From NCBI GenBank assembly GCA_963682055.1, contig OY821750.1:29334402-29398401 (forward strand): a stretch of 64,000 bases of DNA. Direction: 5' to 3'. The notes under the pieces were generated by a model that was given only the letters and a program-made list of their open reading frames with translations, had not been told where the DNA came from and ran no database searches. A program made the translations under genes and the position numbers. Positions 10,685 to 22,528 of the stretch are shown piece after piece. The stretch's first letter is position 1, and every line of letters starts with the position of its first letter. The DNA is from Primula veris (Eukaryota > Streptophyta > Magnoliopsida > Ericales > Primulaceae).

Positions 10685-10898
10685 TTTATTTTATTTTATT
10701 TTCGTTATGTACTTGGGTTAATTTATAGTGAAAACTAAGTTGTAAAAGGGAGTAGTAAATACCCTTTTATTAATTGTTTCCCCTCTATTCTGATTCTACT
10801 ATTAATTGTATTTGTCTCATTCCACTGTACACATAATCTGGTCTTCATATATACAATCTGCAGAAAGGGAATGTAATAAAAAAATAACTAAATAGCGA

Positions 10899-11050
10899 CG
10901 GGATTAGTGACGGTATTTTTTGTTACGAGCTTATTAGCGACGGTTTTTGTGACGGTTTTGTGACAGTTTAGTCAATTTACGACAGATTTGTGACAGTTTT
11001 TTAAATTAACGACAGGCCTGTGATAGATTTTGACTCACAATAAATCAAAT
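10899..11050. repeat. Short-motif repeat array (gcgacgg/gtgacagttt), CACTA-subterminal-like
   Basis: The motif gcgacgg or gtgacggttt recurs about seven times with drift (gtgacgg, gtgacag, acgacag). Arrays like this are common in the subterminal regions of plant CACTA transposons. No CACTA terminus is attached here, so it is a fragment at best. Confidence 0.5.
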
Positions 11051-11190
11051 ATTATATTATAGTGACGGGTAAAGTTTAATACTAGTTTTAACCTTTCTAT
11101 AGCTAGTTTTCACAAACATGCACAATATCATTTAATCGACCATCTCAATACATTCCAAATTTATTTACATGATATCTCTGTTCCGCGGGT

Positions 11191-11556
11191 TGACACTCCG
11201 AGCTTTTAAGCTCATGTAAATATAGTTTCTTCTATTTTATTTTATCAAATCATACTATGAATACACAAATTATACGTTAGTATTTTTAGTTTTCAAGAAT
11301 TTATTTTTTTTTAGTTGGGACATGATAAAGCTGATAAAGTACTAAACTTCTTCTTTGCAAATTATATTCATGTAATTTTTTTTTGGATTTAATTGCGTTT
11401 TTGTGAGATTTTTAAAACCCAAAATGTCAAAAAAACTTAAAAAAAAAAAATCTTGAAAACTAAAAATATTAACGTATAATTGCATATTCATAGTATGGTT
11501 TGATAAAAAAAAAAAAAAAAAACAATGTTTACATGAGCTTAAAAGCTCGGAGTGTC
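11191..11556. mobile_element. Foldback element / long inverted repeat
   Basis: The left arm (11191 to about 11305) reads tgacactccgagcttttaag onward. The right arm (about 11435-11556) is its reverse complement (cttaaaagctcggagtgtcg). Arms of about 115 bp match over most of their length, including tttgataaaa/ttttatcaaa and the atacgttagtattttt block. The loop is about 130 bp with no coding signal. RNA from it would form a long hairpin. Confidence 0.75.
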
Positions 11557-13929
11557 GCGTGACACCCCTTATTTGGGGTGTTAGCCCCCCTTCTCCCCTC
11601 TGTTGCGCCACCATGTTTCCTTTCGTCCTTAAAGCCAATGGTTTAAAACTTTGAATGACTTCTATAAATGAAAATTTTATTCAATTCATATAGTTCTTAA
11701 TTAGATGGAATTATAATATTTTCTATCTTTTAAATTTATGATTGGTAAATTTTTGTTTAACAGGATGGAAACACTCTTCAAACTTCTGAAAGTAGAAATC
11801 ATTTTAACCATCCGTTTATGATATTTTAGAATAAACCAGTACTTTGTAATGTTTAATTAATGTTGGTATACATCTCCTATAATTATCACAATAAATTGAA
11901 AATTGGAAATTGAAAATAACGTAAATATATACCAAATATAATATCATTTTTAAATCTAATAATGAAACATTATTTTATAAAATCCAAGATATATAATATA
12001 GATATGTTTTCTTCCTACATGTTTGGCTCTGCGTTTTACATCTAGTTAAATTACATAGACGGCACATCGAGCACGACAGTCTAACGTAACGTGTGTATAG
12101 TTTTTTTTATTGGAAATTATAACAATTAAAGAGCTTTTAGCATGATTTGAACCAAACACACACGCTGCTCGCAAAATTTAAAAGCTCAATGGAAACTTTT
12201 TCCAAACTATAGGTATCATCATTAACCAATTTAACGAAAAAAAAATTCGCTGGTACCCGTAAGACATTCCTAATTAAACATTAGGACGAGCACGCTAAAA
12301 TTATTTGCAAATCGTCATCCTTTGGCTAATTACAAAAATGCCATCGCTTTACGGTGCAACACGTGTCTCCCCACATCCGCAAAAAACCATCCCACGGCTC
12401 TCTCTCTATCCCTTGTACAACAAAACCCCTCCCAACTCCTCGTGCTCCATCTGAAAAACCATCCACTCTTACATCATCAATAATGACGAAACAGCCGATA
12501 ACACACCCTCTCCCTCCAATATTTTTATCGTTTTATGTACTTTTTAAAGAAAAATTCACTTAATGTTTATTATTCAAATTACTTGTTAATAAATAAACTA
12601 TTGGCATAGTCGCTTTTTATTTAATTTTTGGAATGAATAAAAAATTTGACACACTTTTAAATTGTGAGCAAGGCTCACTATCATACAATTACGTCATATC
12701 CTTTACTTTAGCCACATAACTTCAGGCAATAATTTCATGAATATTTGTAAAGATAACTATATGTTCTATCAGAACATTCCCAACTAAAATCACACTTTAA
12801 TATTTGTAAAGATAACTATATATTAAAGTAAAGTTTAAAAGGACTTGTTTATATAATGGTTTCCATTTTAGCCTTTGAATCTTGTATATTGTTGCAATGA
12901 ATATAATAACATTATCCATAAGTGAAGTCAATTTTTTTTTTTAAACCTAGTGAAATAAGAGAAGAAAGTCTAGTTAAAGTTGTTCACTATAAACACGGTG
13001 TAGCCAATACGTTATAGTTAAAACAATCTACATGTTCACGGTTTCACTTTTACAAGATGGGGCATAAGCTTAAAGGCTCACATCACAGTGTATCGAGAAT
13101 CGCCAATACCCTCAAAAGTAACGAGTTTCACTTTTACACCATGTAGCTAGCTAGTATGACATTTCTTTCTCCACCCATATATATAGAGAGAGAAAGAGGC
13201 ACATGATAGATTAAATGGATAAAATAAATATAGTATCACACTTTATATTGTTATGCATATTGGAAAAATGAATAACTTGTATTTTTATACATAAAACCGT
13301 TTCGAGAATTAGTATTGAGTAAAATATAGAGTGCTTCAACGACTGGGTCTTGCTTCTAACTTCAAATTTAAGGTAGACCTATTCTAATTTGTTATCGACT
13401 GTATTTTCTGTTTTGTCATGTTCTCATAATTGTTTTTTTTGTGTGTGTTTAAAATGAATGAGAGTAATTATATAATAAAATCCCAAAATTTAATAATGTT
13501 TCAGATTCTTGTTCTATACTTTGAACAATCAAATAAAACACAAGTTTTTAAAACAGCCACATTATTATATATATTATATAAATTGGTGGGTAACCCACTA
13601 TTTCATTAAAAATAAATAGTCGAAATGACCTTATTACATCAAAATAAACTTAAAACGATGATACCTTCAAACTTAATATTTCATTAATTATATATTGGCG
13701 CATTAACGTGTGACATTAATTGTGACACAAAATAAATTGGTTTAGTATTAATTGCATTATATCTTGTAACATATGATGCATTAAGTATAATTTCCCTAAT
13801 TAATATTATGTTTCAACATATAAAATATATTAAAATAAATTTTTTTAATTTTTTTTTAATTAATATTTAAATTTAGCCTATCTTAACTAGGGTTTCGAAT
13901 TTGGAATCTACAAAAATTTGGAATCTACA

Positions 13930-14779
13930 AAGTTTATGGTCTTGAAGAAAGCTTTGGATCTTCTTTATTGGAAGAATTTAAGAGCAATAAAGCCATATGT
14001 TTTGATCAAGTCGTAACCATTTCCACCTTCAAATGTATGGTTGCAGGGTCATCCAAAAGGCGATAAAAGTTGTTGCTATGAACTAAAACATAAAAATGGT
14101 TGGAGAGCTTGATGGTCAAATCATGCAATTAGTACGTAATCAAAACGATAACTATGTGATTCCAAAATGTATAGTGTGTCCATGAGGAACATATTCAGTT
14201 TATTGTTACTACTTTCTATGATCAAGTGGTAACCATTTCCACCCATTTCATTGTTACTACTTTCTATGATCAAGTGGTAACCAATTCCACCCATTTCCAC
14301 CCATCAAGTGGTAACCATTGTTAATACTGGAGCATTGTATGATTCATGTGACACTGAGTAAAGTGATGGAAGAAGTTTTAGCATTCGTGAACATGTTAGC
14401 TTAAGATCAGTATGACAATTATATTGTTCATCATGTGCTGGAGCACGGGAAATCATACGAAAGATCATTTATGATCAAGAAATTTGCTATTAGCCAACAA
14501 AAATTTGTCTCTAATGTTGTCGACAAATGTTTGACTTTTGGGGGTCCCGCTGAACGCTTGCTCTTGAGATTATTGACACCACTGATGTGAATGACCCTCT
14601 GGAAGATCAATTTACGAATTATGTTGTGCTAAAAGTGTTGTAAACCTTGACGATCTGAGCTAATTCTATCTCGAATAAAGATTCATCTGAATGCTTTGAA
14701 AAAATACACTTATGTAAAACATATTGTTGTTCATTTTGAAAAGGTTGTTGCAGCTGAAGAGAGGAGAAATGCTATAACT
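13930..14779 (+). pseudogene. Pumilio (PUF-domain RNA-binding protein) pseudogene
   Basis: Translating around the breaks gives a run of Pumilio-homology peptides in the right order: LEESFGSSLLEEFKSNKA (start of the PUF domain), [51 protein letters not shown], then [16 protein letters not shown] and DQFTNYVVLKVL. PUF proteins bind 3' UTRs of mRNA through about eight such repeats. Here several repeats are missing, there are in-frame stops (after AMN, after CP and after KVL) and frameshifts, and a block with FDQVVTIST is present three times. The copy spans most of the domain in 850 bp without recognisable introns, which would fit a processed copy, but no poly-A tail is visible. Confidence 0.8.
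14205..14330. repeat. Tandem duplication inside the Pumilio pseudogene
   Basis: A block of about 53 bp (ttgttactactttctatgat through ccacccatttc) is present twice, followed by a third partial copy (catcaagtggtaaccattg). Confidence 0.8.
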
Positions 14780-17159
14780 GCCCGGTCTTTGTATTTAAAA
14801 TTTTGACAAAAAATAAAGTTGTACAGCTAACCGGAGCTAACCGGAGGCTAGTTTGAGCTATCTGATCTTTTTCTTTCTTTATTTTCTTCCCGTTTGCAAA
14901 CCGGCGAATAAAGTTGTTTCTTCTACTATGTATGTACATTGTGTAGTCCAGGGATTTCTATACATAGAAGAATCGATTTAGACGAGTTTGATCAACGACT
15001 TATGAGGTTAGACTGTGGCTGTAAAAAGTGTAGCCATGTGCAGAGTTGTCGATTAGGTGAGGCTGGATATTAAGTTATGATACAGACTAGTTTCGTTTTA
15101 TTAAGGTTTTTAGTAAAATATTATTTATTTATTTATTCCAAAAAAAAAAACTAATGTTCTGTAATATTACATTTGAGTTTTTATTGTGTTTTAATGTTCC
15201 GTTAAATATAATATATTAAAATCATTAATTTTTTTTAATATTTAATTTTAATGAAGTCTCAACTAGGGTTTTATACTATTATATTTGGATTTTTAATTTG
15301 TTAAATTTCAAAATCTAATAATGATAATTGTTTTCTACACATTGTCACATTAAATAATATTATTATTTACATACTTATTATCATATTAGTTGTATACCTG
15401 TGACACATGTTACCAGAACCGTTCTTATATATGTATATACATGTTTATATATATAAGAGCAACCACTAATTGGCACGGCCTTTTAATCCATATTATGAGG
15501 AAAAGTACTGAATTTTAACAAACAAAGTATGGTTCTCCAGCCTCATACTTTGATCTTCATAGTATGAATGTGGCACAATGTTTTCAACAAAAAGACTCTT
15601 CTTATATTATTCACATTAAACTATATATGTTAAGAATATATTATGTTTGCTCCAGTTTTGTGTAGTTGTAAAAGTGTAATTTTTTGTTAATTTTAAAAAA
15701 GTGTAATTTTTTGTTAAACCGAAAAAGTGTAATATTTTGTTAATCATACTATATAAGGCTCCCAAATTTTGGTAATTTTTTTCAAAAATGCCTCCACTTT
15801 ATTTTACTAATTACTTATGTACATTTATTCAATTCAAAACATAAATATCAAACAAAAATCATGCTCTTTTCAAAACAATTATGTTCTTATACCAAACAAA
15901 ATCATCTTACGTGTATTTTGTATAACAAACTAAACATTATATTACTTACGACTGTTAATTTTATATATTCATTCAATCAATTTATAGTAAATTATGTACG
16001 CATATCAAATATATATGTTACTACACGCCGCACACGTAAGGTATGACATACTAGTTTTTTTGTTATGCGTTTAGAATAAGCACTTGCGTATGTGCTGTTA
16101 AGTAATTTGTTTGATGATTTGAAAATACATAGCTATAGTTGAACATATCTTTAAGCCGATATATTATTGGTAATAGTTTGAGTTTCCTTCTTGACAAGTG
16201 TATAAGAAAGGAAACGTTTAGGAAAAAAAAAGGTATAAGAGTTATATATATATACTACTCCTATAATGTTAAATAGCCTTCGACTTTATATCATTAAGGA
16301 CATTCAATCTTTTCAGAGGCCTGGGGAAAAGAAAACTTTCAACCTTGGTTTGTGGACTTTATATTTTGCTCTCCTTTGTTCTACTTCTTTTATGTATTAA
16401 TTGGCTAATTTGTGTTCATTATCATAATCTAATTTTTGTTCATTATCATAATCTAATTTTTGTTCATTATCATAATCTTATTTACTACTATAATTATTAT
16501 CACCACAAGTAGTGGCGAAACTAGAATTTATGTGTAGGTGTGACTGAATTGTATGTATATATTATTTTATAATTATGAGAGCTGAAATATTATCGTAATA
16601 TGAGCTGTTTTAGCCCCCTTTTAGCGCATAGCTAGTTGCTCTCTACCAGAAACAAACATGAGTCTTGGAGACCAAAAGACACAATTTCTAAATAGTTATC
16701 AGTATAGTTTTTAGCCCTAAATTTATATATATGGAGATCGAAAATATAAAAGTTGATCCCTTAAAACAATCTGATACAACGTAAGGGAAAAAAGTGCTTC
16801 AAAAGATATTTAGAGACCCGTTCATGTTCGTTCATTTATAAACGAACTTAAAAATGAAGAAGAATTTATCGTTCATCTATTAAGTGAACTTAATATGAAC
16901 ACGGATTTAGTACTAGATTTTATCGTTCATCTATTAAGTATAAATATTGTGGTCCCTTAATAGCTAATTTTAGTACTAGACTTTCTTTAGCAACGTTTTT
17001 GTTTTTGTTTTTGTTTTTCGGTCCTTAAATTCATAGGTTTAAAGACCAAAAAATAATCTGGTCTCTAAATATGTATCCTTGGAGGGAGGAAAACTGTTTT
17101 AATCCCTAATTCTTTAATTTCGAGATCAATTTAGGGGTTGTTTGTCATTTTTAAATGGT
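14780..17159. other. Intergenic AT-rich region
   Basis: No gene is seen. Contains three copies of an about 27 bp repeat with gtgtaattttttgttaa (15673-15743) and a 24 bp x 3 tandem repeat (16414-16485). Confidence 0.6.
16414..16485. repeat. 24 bp tandem repeat, 3 copies
   Basis: The unit ttgttcattatcataatcta plus attt is repeated three times almost exactly. Confidence 0.9.
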
Positions 17160-18420
17160 CCTTTTTAGTGTATACTTAGATTGTCTATAATAGTGTTGTT
17201 ATCTCTATTATTAACTAAAATAGTTAGCTAACTATACATTTTTTTATCTTCATTAGTTATGTTAAATCATGTGTTATATTTATAGATGTTAAAAAAATTG
17301 TTAATTTTTAATGTTGTTAGAGCATCCACAATAGTTGTGTTAATTTTAACAATATTAACTTTGACACATCATCATTTAATTGCATGTTAAATGACACATG
17401 TGTAACTTAAATTTATCCTAAATGACACATGTGTAACTTAAATTTAACTTTCAGTGTATTAACTTAACAAAGTTATCTAATTTTAATTAAAATTAATTAT
17501 TAATTCAAATCTCATTAATTAGTCATTTTGTAAATCTCACTAAAATAGGAACTAAAATAGTAATAGTTGAAATAGAGTTCACGTTCAACAACATTAAAAA
17601 CATTGTTATCTTTAACAACTTTTTTAATATCTATAAAGATAACACATATTTAACATAACTAATGGAGATAAAAAATTGTATTTTTAGCTAACTATTTTAG
17701 TTAACAATAGAGATAACAACACTATTGTAGATGCTCTTAGAGCATAGTTGTGTTAATTTTAACAATATTAATTTTAACACATCATTGTTTAATTGCATGT
17801 TAAATGACACATGTGTAACTTAAATTTAATTTTCACTATTAACTTAACAAAGTTATCTAATTTTAATTAAAATTAATTATTAATTGAAATCTCATTAATT
17901 AGTGATTTTGTAAATCCTCCTAAAATATGAACTAAAATAGTAATGGTTGAAATAGAGTTGACGTTCAAATTAATGATATTTTGTCAAATCATCAATTAAC
18001 AACATTAAAAACATTGTTATCTTTAACAACTTTTTAAACATTTATAAAGATAACAGATAACACATGATTTAACATAACTAATGGAGATAAAAAAATGTAT
18101 TGTTAGCTAACTATTTTAGTTAATAATAGATATAACAACACTATTGTAGATGGTCTAGTAGATGGTCTTAATTGATATGTGTCAAAATAAATTAATGTGC
18201 ACTATTTCAACTATTACTATTTTAGTAGAGTTTACAAAATGACTAATTAATGAGATTTCAATTAATAATTAATTTTAATTAAAATAGATAACTTTGTTAA
18301 GTTAATAAACTAATGTTAATGTTAAATTTAAATTACACATGTGTCATTTAACATGCAATTAAATGATTGATCTGTCAAAGTTAATATTGTTAAAATTAAC
18401 ACATGCTTTGATCGAACTTA
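17160..18420. mobile_element. Nested cluster of Tourist-like MITEs
   Basis: At least three related copies lie head to tail or inverted. All share gttaattttaacaatatta, a block around acacatgtgt, and an end resembling aacactattgtagatgctc. The clearest copy is 17320-17736; a second follows at 17740-18167; a partial inverted copy fills 18168-18410 (aaagttaatattgttaaaat). Confidence 0.75.
17320..17736. mobile_element. Tourist-like MITE with TTA target duplication (417 bp)
   Basis: The terminal inverted repeats are GAGCATCCACAATAG (left) and CTATTGTAGATGCTC (right), 15 bp with one mismatch. TTA flanks both ends (17317-17319 and 17737-17739), the target duplication of PIF/Harbinger elements. No transposase; non-autonomous. 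Confidence 0.85.
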
Positions 18421-18922
18421 AGTTTTCCAACTGAAAGCACCTATCTTGTGATACTGTACAACAAAAAATAAAAGGAAATACGAAATCAAACATCAGACAA
18501 AATTAATTAAGTCAATAGTGTAATTATGTAACATACCTTGAGTTGAATGCATATTTGCCGAACTACGTACTGAGAACTACCAACACATATACTTTCATGT
18601 TTAGTTTTTTTGTTGTTGGTATTTTATAACCATTGTTTTCTGAGTTGATAAATAACGTTGCCTGAATTAGTAGACAACCACAGAGCGGTAAATCGTATTG
18701 ATCTTTGTCACTGCCCCTTAAATCTTAATCGTGTTATTTTATGATTTAAGGCCTCAATTGAAATTCATAACTTAAATATTCATTACTTCTGGTTAGTTTC
18801 ATTATATCTCTGAAGATTATCATTTTCCCGTGAAATCAGAATTATTTGTTTAACCCTCTTTGCTAATAGTTCATTGTTAGGTATACAAGTCTCTTGATCT
18901 TCAAGGTACAAATCTGTATACA

Positions 18923-19732
18923 ATGGACAACTCTTTGTTAATAATGTGTAGAGCTGCCTCATCACTCACTAAAATGAAAAGGTCCGTACTGGACGAATCA
19001 ACTGCTACGAGGCTTCATAAAATGATAAATAAGGATGATATGAAGATAGTTAATCAAGAAGAAGAAGAAGATGAATTAGAAGAAGAAAATGATGTCGAAG
19101 AAGAAGATGAATTAGAAGAAGAAGATGAATTAGAAGAAGAAGAGGAGGTAGTAAGTGACTTTGTCGCTAATCCGGAATTCATTAAATTGTTAAATTGCAA
19201 AAAAAATCTGGTGGAATCACTAACTCTACCGCCCTTAGGACAAGGAATTGACAGAATATCCCTGCCCAAACTTCCACCCATCAAGACCCTTGAGGGGAAA
19301 ATCGGTAATTGTAGCACTGCCTTCGAGAAACAACTAACTAAAACTGACTTGAGCATGGGCCAAGGTAGGCTAGCCTTTTGTAAGATGGCAGTCGATAAAC
19401 TACTAAACCCGATGTTAGAGGATGGGGAGGATAAATATTTGGGGATCAATGTAACAGTTTATGATGAAAATGGAAAAGGCTTCGGCATGTGTTTTAAATA
19501 TTGGTCAGATAAAATGCATGTGCTTACGATGGGTTGGAAAACCTTTTGTTTGGAGAAAGAGTTCAAAGCATGGGAAGATTGGGTTACTATTTGGACGTTT
19601 CGCCATAAAGATACAAATGAGCTTTGTTTTGCGATTGTCCCAAGGAGGTTTCCGATTACCAATCAGATTGGTAAGGCTCAAAAGAAAGGAAGCAGTAGTG
19701 TTAGTAAAAAGAAAAAGGAAAAAAATGTATAG
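18923..19732 (+). CDS. B3-domain protein, copy 1 (269 aa)
   Basis: Single-exon plant-specific B3 DNA-binding protein of the DUF313/REM-like type. The N-terminus has the family block MCRAASSLTKMKRSVLDE (residues 8-25). An acidic stretch of Glu/Asp spans about 46-75. A conserved linker (PPLGQGIDRISLPKLPPI) precedes the B3 fold at about 134-242: FEKQLTKTDL, GINVTVYDENGKGF, VLTMGWKTFC and the closing WVTIWTFRH...LCFAIVPRRF. The Lys-rich tail (KKKKEK) could be a nuclear signal. Start chosen at the first ATG of the family-conserved N-terminus. Sequence just upstream (cttgttaggt, gtctcttga) resembles that before copy 2. The acidic tract is encoded by GAA-rich repeats and is longer than in the paralogues. 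The family acts in nuclear DNA binding; no target is known here. Confidence 0.85.
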   Translation: MDNSLLIMCRAASSLTKMKRSVLDESTATRLHKMINKDDMKIVNQEEEEDELEEENDVEEEDELEEEDELEEEEEVVSDFVANPEFIKLLNCKKNLVESLTLPPLGQGIDRISLPKLPPIKTLEGKIGNCSTAFEKQLTKTDLSMGQGRLAFCKMAVDKLLNPMLEDGEDKYLGINVTVYDENGKGFGMCFKYWSDKMHVLTMGWKTFCLEKEFKAWEDWVTIWTFRHKDTNELCFAIVPRRFPITNQIGKAQKKGSSSVSKKKKEKNV

Positions 19733-20868
19733 TTCTTCAGAGTCAAAATTATACATATCTTGATTCATGCACTACATAAAATTGATTTTATGCACTACAA
19801 TGAGAAGCCAAGATTATACATTGTTAGCAATTTAATTTTGTATTTTATATTTTTGTTAGTTATTTGTGTGTGCGCATGATTGCATGCGCGTGTATGAGCT
19901 GGTGGGTGCGTGCGCGCATATGAGCTGCCAAAGATTGTTCAAAATTTTCCGAAAATATACATTGTTTTAGATAATTAATCATATACCGTAATTATTTTCA
20001 ATTAAGATATAGGAAAACAAAATATTTTCTCTCTCGTATCTCACTTATCTCTCATATACAAAGATTGCACGCAACTACTTTTAAGTCTTTTTTTTTTCTT
20101 TCTCATAAGATATAAGCTATATCTCAATAACGGTCTATTCCTTTTATAAACGATTTCTAAATTTTTAGATTTATTCAATAATTGTAGTGAATTCTTTGTA
20201 TATTTTGAATTTTATTTGTTTGGGGATCATCTTCAACAACTCGTGGCTTGGTCTAGTATATATTTGAACATCAGTCTTTACTCTTTATAGAATATACTGC
20301 AATTTGACCCTTATATGTCAAAATCAACAATTTTGATCCAAAATTATTTGCAAGTAATACACATTTGATATTTGTGTTAAATTTGATATTTTTGTAGTCA
20401 TTCACTTCAGTAAACTGAATGGTAATTGAACTAAATGAGTAGTAGCCAAAACGAATGTCGAGTATAAACAACAAAAAATTGGTTTTACTTGCTTGTAATT
20501 TGGTTTTGATCATTTAGATTCAGTTTAACTTGGTTGTCATTTGTCTCAATTTTTTGTCATTTAGTTCAATATAGATGTCATTCAGTTTAATTTGTAGTCA
20601 TTTAGTTAATTCTGGTTGTCATTTGGTTTTATTTGGTTCTCATTCAGTTCAATAATTTGGTTTCATTTGATTGTCATTCAATTCAATATGAGTGTCATTA
20701 ACTTTAATTGGTTGTCATAAGATTCAAAATGGTTATCATTTGTTTCAATACGAGTGTTATTAACCTCAAAACAAGTTGCATTCATTCGTGGTGGTCATTT
20801 ATTTAAATATAAGTGCAATTCACTTCAGTTTCGTTGTCTTTCTCATTTACTTTAATTTTTGTTGAATT

Positions 20869-20910
<42 letters not shown>

Positions 20911-22528
20911 CTTTATATGAGTTCTTTTTTTATCTTGTTGTTGATTTTTTTTGGGATTTTATATTGTTTTATATATTTCTCATTATTCTTTCTATTTCGG
21001 TTGAATTTGGTGGTCATTCGGTTCAATTTAACAGTCATTCGGTTGAACTTGGTTGTCAATTGGTTTGATGGGCTGTAATTTGGTTGAATTTTTTATCATT
21101 CGCTTCAATAAATGTGTCATTTATTTCAAATGATTGTCATTTGCTTCAATTCTGTTTTCATTAGTTTCGGTATGAGTGTCATTAACTTCAAGTTTTTATT
21201 GACTTTTAGTTGTTGTTTTTTTCTGAAATTGCATATTTCGTTATATTAATATTTAACTTTATTTTCCCAAAAAAATCAAACTATTTAATTTATATTGCTT
21301 AAGTTTCATGAATTCATATATTTTTTTTCGTTTTTTTCATTATTTTTTAGAAAAATTTTGTATCCTACTCAAAATGAATGATAAACCATGGAAGTAGATA
21401 GGGCATACGTAGCACTTAATATTAATCACTTCTTTCCAGCACTAAATGATAATTAGTTGATTTTTGTTACATAAAAGTAGGAATAGGCCTAATGAAATTT
21501 AAACTCTTTAGTAGTATATATGCACTGTATAGTATATAAATAAATTACCATCAGAGACTTTGTTGCTAAACTTATGATAAATTGATTTTTTTTTTTTTAG
21601 TATAAAGGAGTAATAGGATGTTAAATTGAGTTCTCTTTCATCTCATCTTAAGGTTATCTGGAATTCAATTTTGATCTCAATTGTTTTCCATGTGTGTTGT
21701 GATAGTATTCTGTCTTTTAAGAACGCATATTACTATTTGAGCGTGGACTAAAAATTAAGAACTGAAAATCCCAAACAAGTGTGACAAAATAAAGCTCCAC
21801 TTTCCCCCTAATTAAGCACTTTAATCTAATCCAGGACTCGAAGTTCAGGTTACGAATTTGGCATTGTCAGACTTAAATTATACGAAATTATCAACAACAA
21901 CAAAAAAACTTAAATTATACGTTTTTTTTTTTGTTAAACATGTCATTCATTAACAGAAAAGTGAAAAAATATATGTTCACGTGGTCCATGCTCCCATGTT
22001 AGCAGATCCGGCAAGAGTCAATTAAAACTAAGTACAAAAGTAGATTATTACAATGCAACAAATGCTATAAGGCCTATTACTGTATTTAGAGAAAAACGCA
22101 TAACTGATAACCTGATTTTCTCACGACCATTTTCAACTGAAAAAGAGGCATTTTACAATCTCATTTTCTCCTTATAACACCTAACGGTATCACTCAATTA
22201 TAGCTCCGGATCAATGTTATCAAAAGAAAGAGTAAAAAGCCCAAATTTTCAGAAAAACAGGTCATGTAAAAACCTCATATCAGCTGTCAAAACCTCAAGT
22301 ATATATAGTAACTAATCAAAATAGAGCAAAATGCTCAACGTCCAAACTCAAAAGAGTATACGTTCAGAAAAGTTATATAAACAAAGTAAGAGCTATTTAT
22401 CCTTGTAAAAGAGGTGGAAGCTAATCGATACTTGAACACGAACTTATCACCAAACTTGCACCAGACATGGTAGCTAATCAACATTTGAATTCGACATTGG
22501 CATCAAACCTACAATAACTTGAGATCAC
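19733..22528. other. Intergenic region with degenerate repeat
   Basis: No gene is seen. A degenerate repeat fills 20393-21190, with an (AT)n microsatellite at about 20876-20909. From about 21930 to 22528 the sequence is less AT-biased but has no frame I can assign. Confidence 0.6.
20393..21190. repeat. Degenerate repeat (gtcattt-ggttcaatt), about 800 bp
   Basis: A core like ggttgtcatttggttcaatt recurs more than twenty times with heavy drift, roughly every 22-36 bases. It is interrupted by the (AT)n run at 20876-20909 and about 90 bp of unrelated sequence. Confidence 0.75.

Larger units (their letters stand above)
10685..13929. other. Intergenic region with CACTA-like and foldback debris
   Basis: No gene is seen. 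Contains a block of short repeats (10899-11050; gtgacggtttt and relatives) and a long inverted repeat (11191-11556). The rest is AT-rich with short random frames; the small plus-strand frame at 12354-12563 has no recognisable domain. Confidence 0.6.

Noticed and set aside
19054..19449. Minus-strand ORF opposite B3 copy 1 with a poly-Ser run
   Set aside because: Shadow of the GAA-rich acidic tract on the opposite strand.
20859..21068. 69-codon ORF with an Ile-Tyr run
   Set aside because: Translation of the (AT)n microsatellite and neighbouring degenerate repeat.
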